The notes beneath the pieces were generated by a model. It made no database searches and was not told where the DNA came from. It saw nothing but the letters and a program-made list of their open reading frames with translations. Positions 32,201 to 34,466 of a stretch of 34,466 bases of DNA are shown in pieces; position 1 is the first letter of the stretch; each line of letters begins with the position of its first letter. The DNA lies in assembly GCA_002343325.1 (NCBI GenBank), contig DDSG01000104.1, forward strand, positions 20,158 through 54,623, given 5' to 3'. The position numbers and the translations under genes were made by a program. Source of the stretch: Phycisphaerales bacterium UBA2396. Lineage in GTDB: Bacteria > Planctomycetota > Phycisphaerae > Phycisphaerales > UBA1924.

Positions 32201-32311
32201 AAGTGGTTCCTGCAATGCGCCGGCGGCCAAGGACGAATGACCGAGGGCGGGCGCGTCAAGCAAAGACACTCCTCGCACGAGCGGCACGGAGCCCGTCGCG
32301 CAAGCACGATG

Positions 32312-32337
32312 CGGACGCTGGGGAAAGGGAGCGTCCG
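32312..32337 (-). other. Hairpin in the leader of the HlyD gene
   Basis: CGGACGCT and its complement (8-base arms, 10-base loop) lie in the 150-base gap between the Cys-rich gene and the adaptor gene. There is no T-run, so it may modulate rather than end transcription. Confidence 0.35.
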
Positions 32338-32350
32338 TTGCAGGATTGAA

Positions 32351-32821
32351 CTACACCACGAGCGCGCAATGCCAGCGCAAGGCTTCGCGGTTGGCCTTCA
32401 GGTAGGGCGGGCCCAAGGCCCAGCCAGGTGACAAGGGCAGGACCTTGGCATCGGGATTCGGAATGGTCCACAGGACCGCGAGCGCGAACGTCGCCAGCGC
32501 ATCCCATTGCTGCTCGAACGCAGGGAGTCTGCTTTCGGCCTTGACACCGGTACCGCCGGATGTGCCCTGGCACGATGGGCACGATGGGCACTCGTCCGGC
32601 GAGAGCGGCTGCTCCTCGTTCGAATGATCCCGCTGCGGGTCCGACGCCTGGCGTGATGCGGTCTCAGTCGAACACCCGCCGCAGCAAGGGTCCGTCTCGG
32701 CCGCAACGAGGTGATTCCCGTCACAGGCACTGTCCACGAGCAGCGCCGCTTGGCAGCAGCACAGCGGCGTGACCACGCCGATGAGCAGGGCGACCAGGAT
32801 GCGGAGCAGAGGGTGACGCAT
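32351..32821 (-). CDS. Small Cys-rich secreted or membrane-anchored protein
   Basis: A 156-residue protein from ATG 32821. The N-terminus is hydrophobic (LLRILVALLIGVVTPLCCC), then Cys motifs follow: CDGNH, DPCCGGC and ECPSCPSC. A second short hydrophobic stretch (ATFALAVLWTI) lies in the C-terminal third. The paired Cys suggest metal binding at the membrane outer face, fitting its place between a Zn/Cd-type P-ATPase and an efflux adaptor. The start was taken at the ATG opening the signal segment; in-frame starts at 32830 and TTG 32845 are possible. The family is not recognised. Confidence 0.6.
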   Translation of the reverse strand: MRHPLLRILVALLIGVVTPLCCCQAALLVDSACDGNHLVAAETDPCCGGCSTETASRQASDPQRDHSNEEQPLSPDECPSCPSCQGTSGGTGVKAESRLPAFEQQWDALATFALAVLWTIPNPDAKVLPLSPGWALGPPYLKANREALRWHCALVV

Positions 32822-32863
32822 GATGCTCATGAGTATATCGGACAAACGAACGCCAGATTCACT

Positions 32864-34466
32864 TTACGCGGGGCTCCGATCCTTGTTCGACCCCAGCGTC
32901 GCCGCCGGACCCGTCCGCCACCCCAACAGCCGGAGCCCATTCCCGACGACGAGGAGGCTCGCTCCAACGTCCGCGATGACGGCCATCCACATCGTGCCCC
33001 ACCCGCCCAGGGTCAACACAAAGAAGATCACCTTGATGCCAATAGCGAGGGCGATGTTCTGGGACAGGATCGCGCCGGTGCGTCGGGAGAGCAGGACGAA
33101 CTCGGGCAGACCCCGCAGGTCGTCCTGCATCAGCGCCACGTCGGCGGTTTCCAGCGCCGTGTCCGTCCCCGCCGCGCCCATTGCGAAGCCGATGGTGGAC
33201 TTGGCAAGGGCGGGGGCGTCGTTCACGCCGTCACCGACCATGCCGATCGCGTCGCCGTGCTCTTTGGTCTGTCGCTCGATCTCGGCGAGCTTGTCCTCGG
33301 GGAGCATGCCGCCCTTGGCCTCGTCGATGCCGACGATCTTCGCGATGCCCGACGCGGTCGTCTGGTTGTCGCCCGAGAGCATGAGCGTCTTGATGCCCAG
33401 CCCGTGCAGCGACGTGATCGCCTCGACGCTGCTCTCGCGGGGCGTGTCGGCCACCGCGATGACGCCCAGCACCCTGCTCGCGGAAGCGACGACGACCGCC
33501 GTCTTGCCCTGCACCTCGAAGTGGCTCAGGACGGCCTCAACCTCCAGTGAGCAAACCTTGCGTTCCTCGGCGAGGCGGTGGTTGCCGACGAAGTACGCCG
33601 CGCCGTCGATGCGTCCTTCCACTCCACGACCCGTGAGCGACTTGAACGCCTCGACGCTTGCCCGCTCGCCGCTCCACGCCGCCACGACCGCCAGCGCCAC
33701 CGGGTGCTGCGAGAGCGCATCCAGACTCGCCGCGATGCGGAGGACTTCATCCTTGCTCGCGCCGCCGACGGGCTGCACATCCGTGACACGCGGCTTGCCC
33801 TCGGTGATCGTCCCGGTCTTGTCGAGCGCGACGACCCTGAGTTTGCGGCCGTTCTCAAGGTGAACGCCGCCCTTGATGAGGATGCCCCGCTTGGCCGCCG
33901 CGGTCAGGCCGCTCACCACAGTCACCGGGGTTGAGATGACCAGAGCACACGGGCACGCGATGACGAGCAACACCAGCGCCTTGTAGAGCCAGGGATAGAA
34001 GGGCTGATCGAACGCCAGCCACGGCACGACCGCGACCAGCACCGCGACGACGCACACGATGGGCGTGTAGACCCGCGCGAAGTTGTCCACAAACCGCTGC
34101 GTTGGCGCACGGCTTCCTTGTGCTTCCTGCACGGTCTTGATGATCTTGGCCAGGGTGGTCTGGTCCTTGCCGCCGGTGGTCTTGAACTCCAGCACGCCCG
34201 ACTCGTTGATCGTGCCCGCGAAGACCTTGTCGCCCACCTTCTTGTCCACCGGCACGGACTCGCCGGTGACGGGGGCCTGATTCACGCTCGACTCCCCCGC
34301 GACCACCACGCCGTCGAGCGCCAGCCGCTCGCCAGGCTTCACCTGCACCACCGCGCCGACGGGAACTTCCCGCGCGGGCGTCACCTTCCACGATCCGTCC
34401 GGCTGCTTCACGCTCGCCTCGTCGGGGGCCATTGCCATCAGGCCCTTGACGGCGTTGCGGGCGCGG
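32864..34466 (-). CDS. P1B-type heavy-metal (Zn/Cd/Pb) translocating ATPase, 5' end cut by window
   Basis: About 534 codons are visible of a metal-exporting P-type ATPase. In order: the actuator TGES loop (APVTGESVPVD), the CPC metal site in a membrane helix (VIACPCALVIS), DKTGT with the phosphorylated Asp, an SQHPVA nucleotide-domain HP motif, GDGVNDAPAL, and final helices with IGIKVIFF and a later ADVGASLLV. The Lys and Asp in those last helices are hallmarks of the ZntA/CadA group, so Zn, Cd or Pb is the likely cargo rather than Cu. The N-terminal metal-binding domain and first helices lie outside the window. It is the first visible gene of the right-hand operon. Confidence 0.93.
   Translation of the reverse strand, partial: RARNAVKGLMAMAPDEASVKQPDGSWKVTPAREVPVGAVVQVKPGERLALDGVVVAGESSVNQAPVTGESVPVDKKVGDKVFAGTINESGVLEFKTTGGKDQTTLAKIIKTVQEAQGSRAPTQRFVDNFARVYTPIVCVVAVLVAVVPWLAFDQPFYPWLYKALVLLVIACPCALVISTPVTVVSGLTAAAKRGILIKGGVHLENGRKLRVVALDKTGTITEGKPRVTDVQPVGGASKDEVLRIAASLDALSQHPVALAVVAAWSGERASVEAFKSLTGRGVEGRIDGAAYFVGNHRLAEERKVCSLEVEAVLSHFEVQGKTAVVVASASRVLGVIAVADTPRESSVEAITSLHGLGIKTLMLSGDNQTTASGIAKIVGIDEAKGGMLPEDKLAEIERQTKEHGDAIGMVGDGVNDAPALAKSTIGFAMGAAGTDTALETADVALMQDDLRGLPEFVLLSRRTGAILSQNIALAIGIKVIFFVLTLGGWGTMWMAVIADVGASLLVVGNGLRLLGWRTGPAATLGSNKDRSPA

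Overview
This window is GC-rich bacterial DNA. Gene content and protein style (a DUF2924 protein, fibronectin-III repeat proteins, a planctomycete-type phage structural module, a secreted Cys-rich OB-fold protein ending a metal/ABC operon) suggest Planctomycetota, perhaps a Phycisphaerae-like member. That is a judgement from recognised protein types, not a database result. Both ends cut genes: an SLC13 transporter on the left and a P-type metal ATPase on the right. The left edge starts in C homopolymers, so it may be a contig end.

Left host block (1-6808). A minus-strand operon runs usp - histidine kinase - NtrC-type sigma54 activator - SLC13 anion transporter. It diverges from a plus-strand set: a MarR regulator with a C-terminal Cys/His cluster, a CPVC mini-thioredoxin and a group III truncated globin. 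The marR promoter carries a perfect palindrome over its -35 box, a likely operator, and the transcript would be almost leaderless.

Accessory island (about 6785-26355). It opens with a 5' fragment of an integrase-type transposase abutting the globin 3' end. A BREX-like pair follows: a PglY/BrxC-type AAA+ ATPase coupled to a PglZ-type protein whose C-terminus looks lost. Next is a prophage whose DNA-packaging and head genes are cut to pieces: DUF2924 without its own stop, the N-terminal third of a large terminase, the middle of a portal and the C-terminal half of a major capsid protein, joined in and out of frame. Two cargo genes (a lipoprotein and a secreted transglutaminase/protease-like protein) with a strong terminator, a fibronectin-III protein and more tail-gene fragments follow. 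From about 18150 the genes look whole: tape measure protein, two structural proteins, then a very tightly coupled cassette of a methyltransferase, a DUF115-like protein, a Ser/Gly-rich protein with a central intein-like Hint domain, and two GT32-type glycosyltransferases.

Right host block (26349-34466, all minus strand). A Zn/Cd/Pb-type P1B ATPase, a small Cys-rich membrane-anchored protein, a HlyD-type adaptor, a LolD/MacB-type ATPase, two FtsX-type permeases and a secreted protein with two Cys-rich OB-like repeats form one probable operon for metal handling or envelope export.

The best candidate for an undescribed system is the 22044-26355 cassette: a low-complexity Ser/Gly protein with a self-processing-type domain, encoded with its own putative glycosylation enzymes at the end of a phage tail module. 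The second is the contrast between the shredded head genes and the intact tail and glyco genes, which could reflect domestication, ongoing decay, or assembly collapse.
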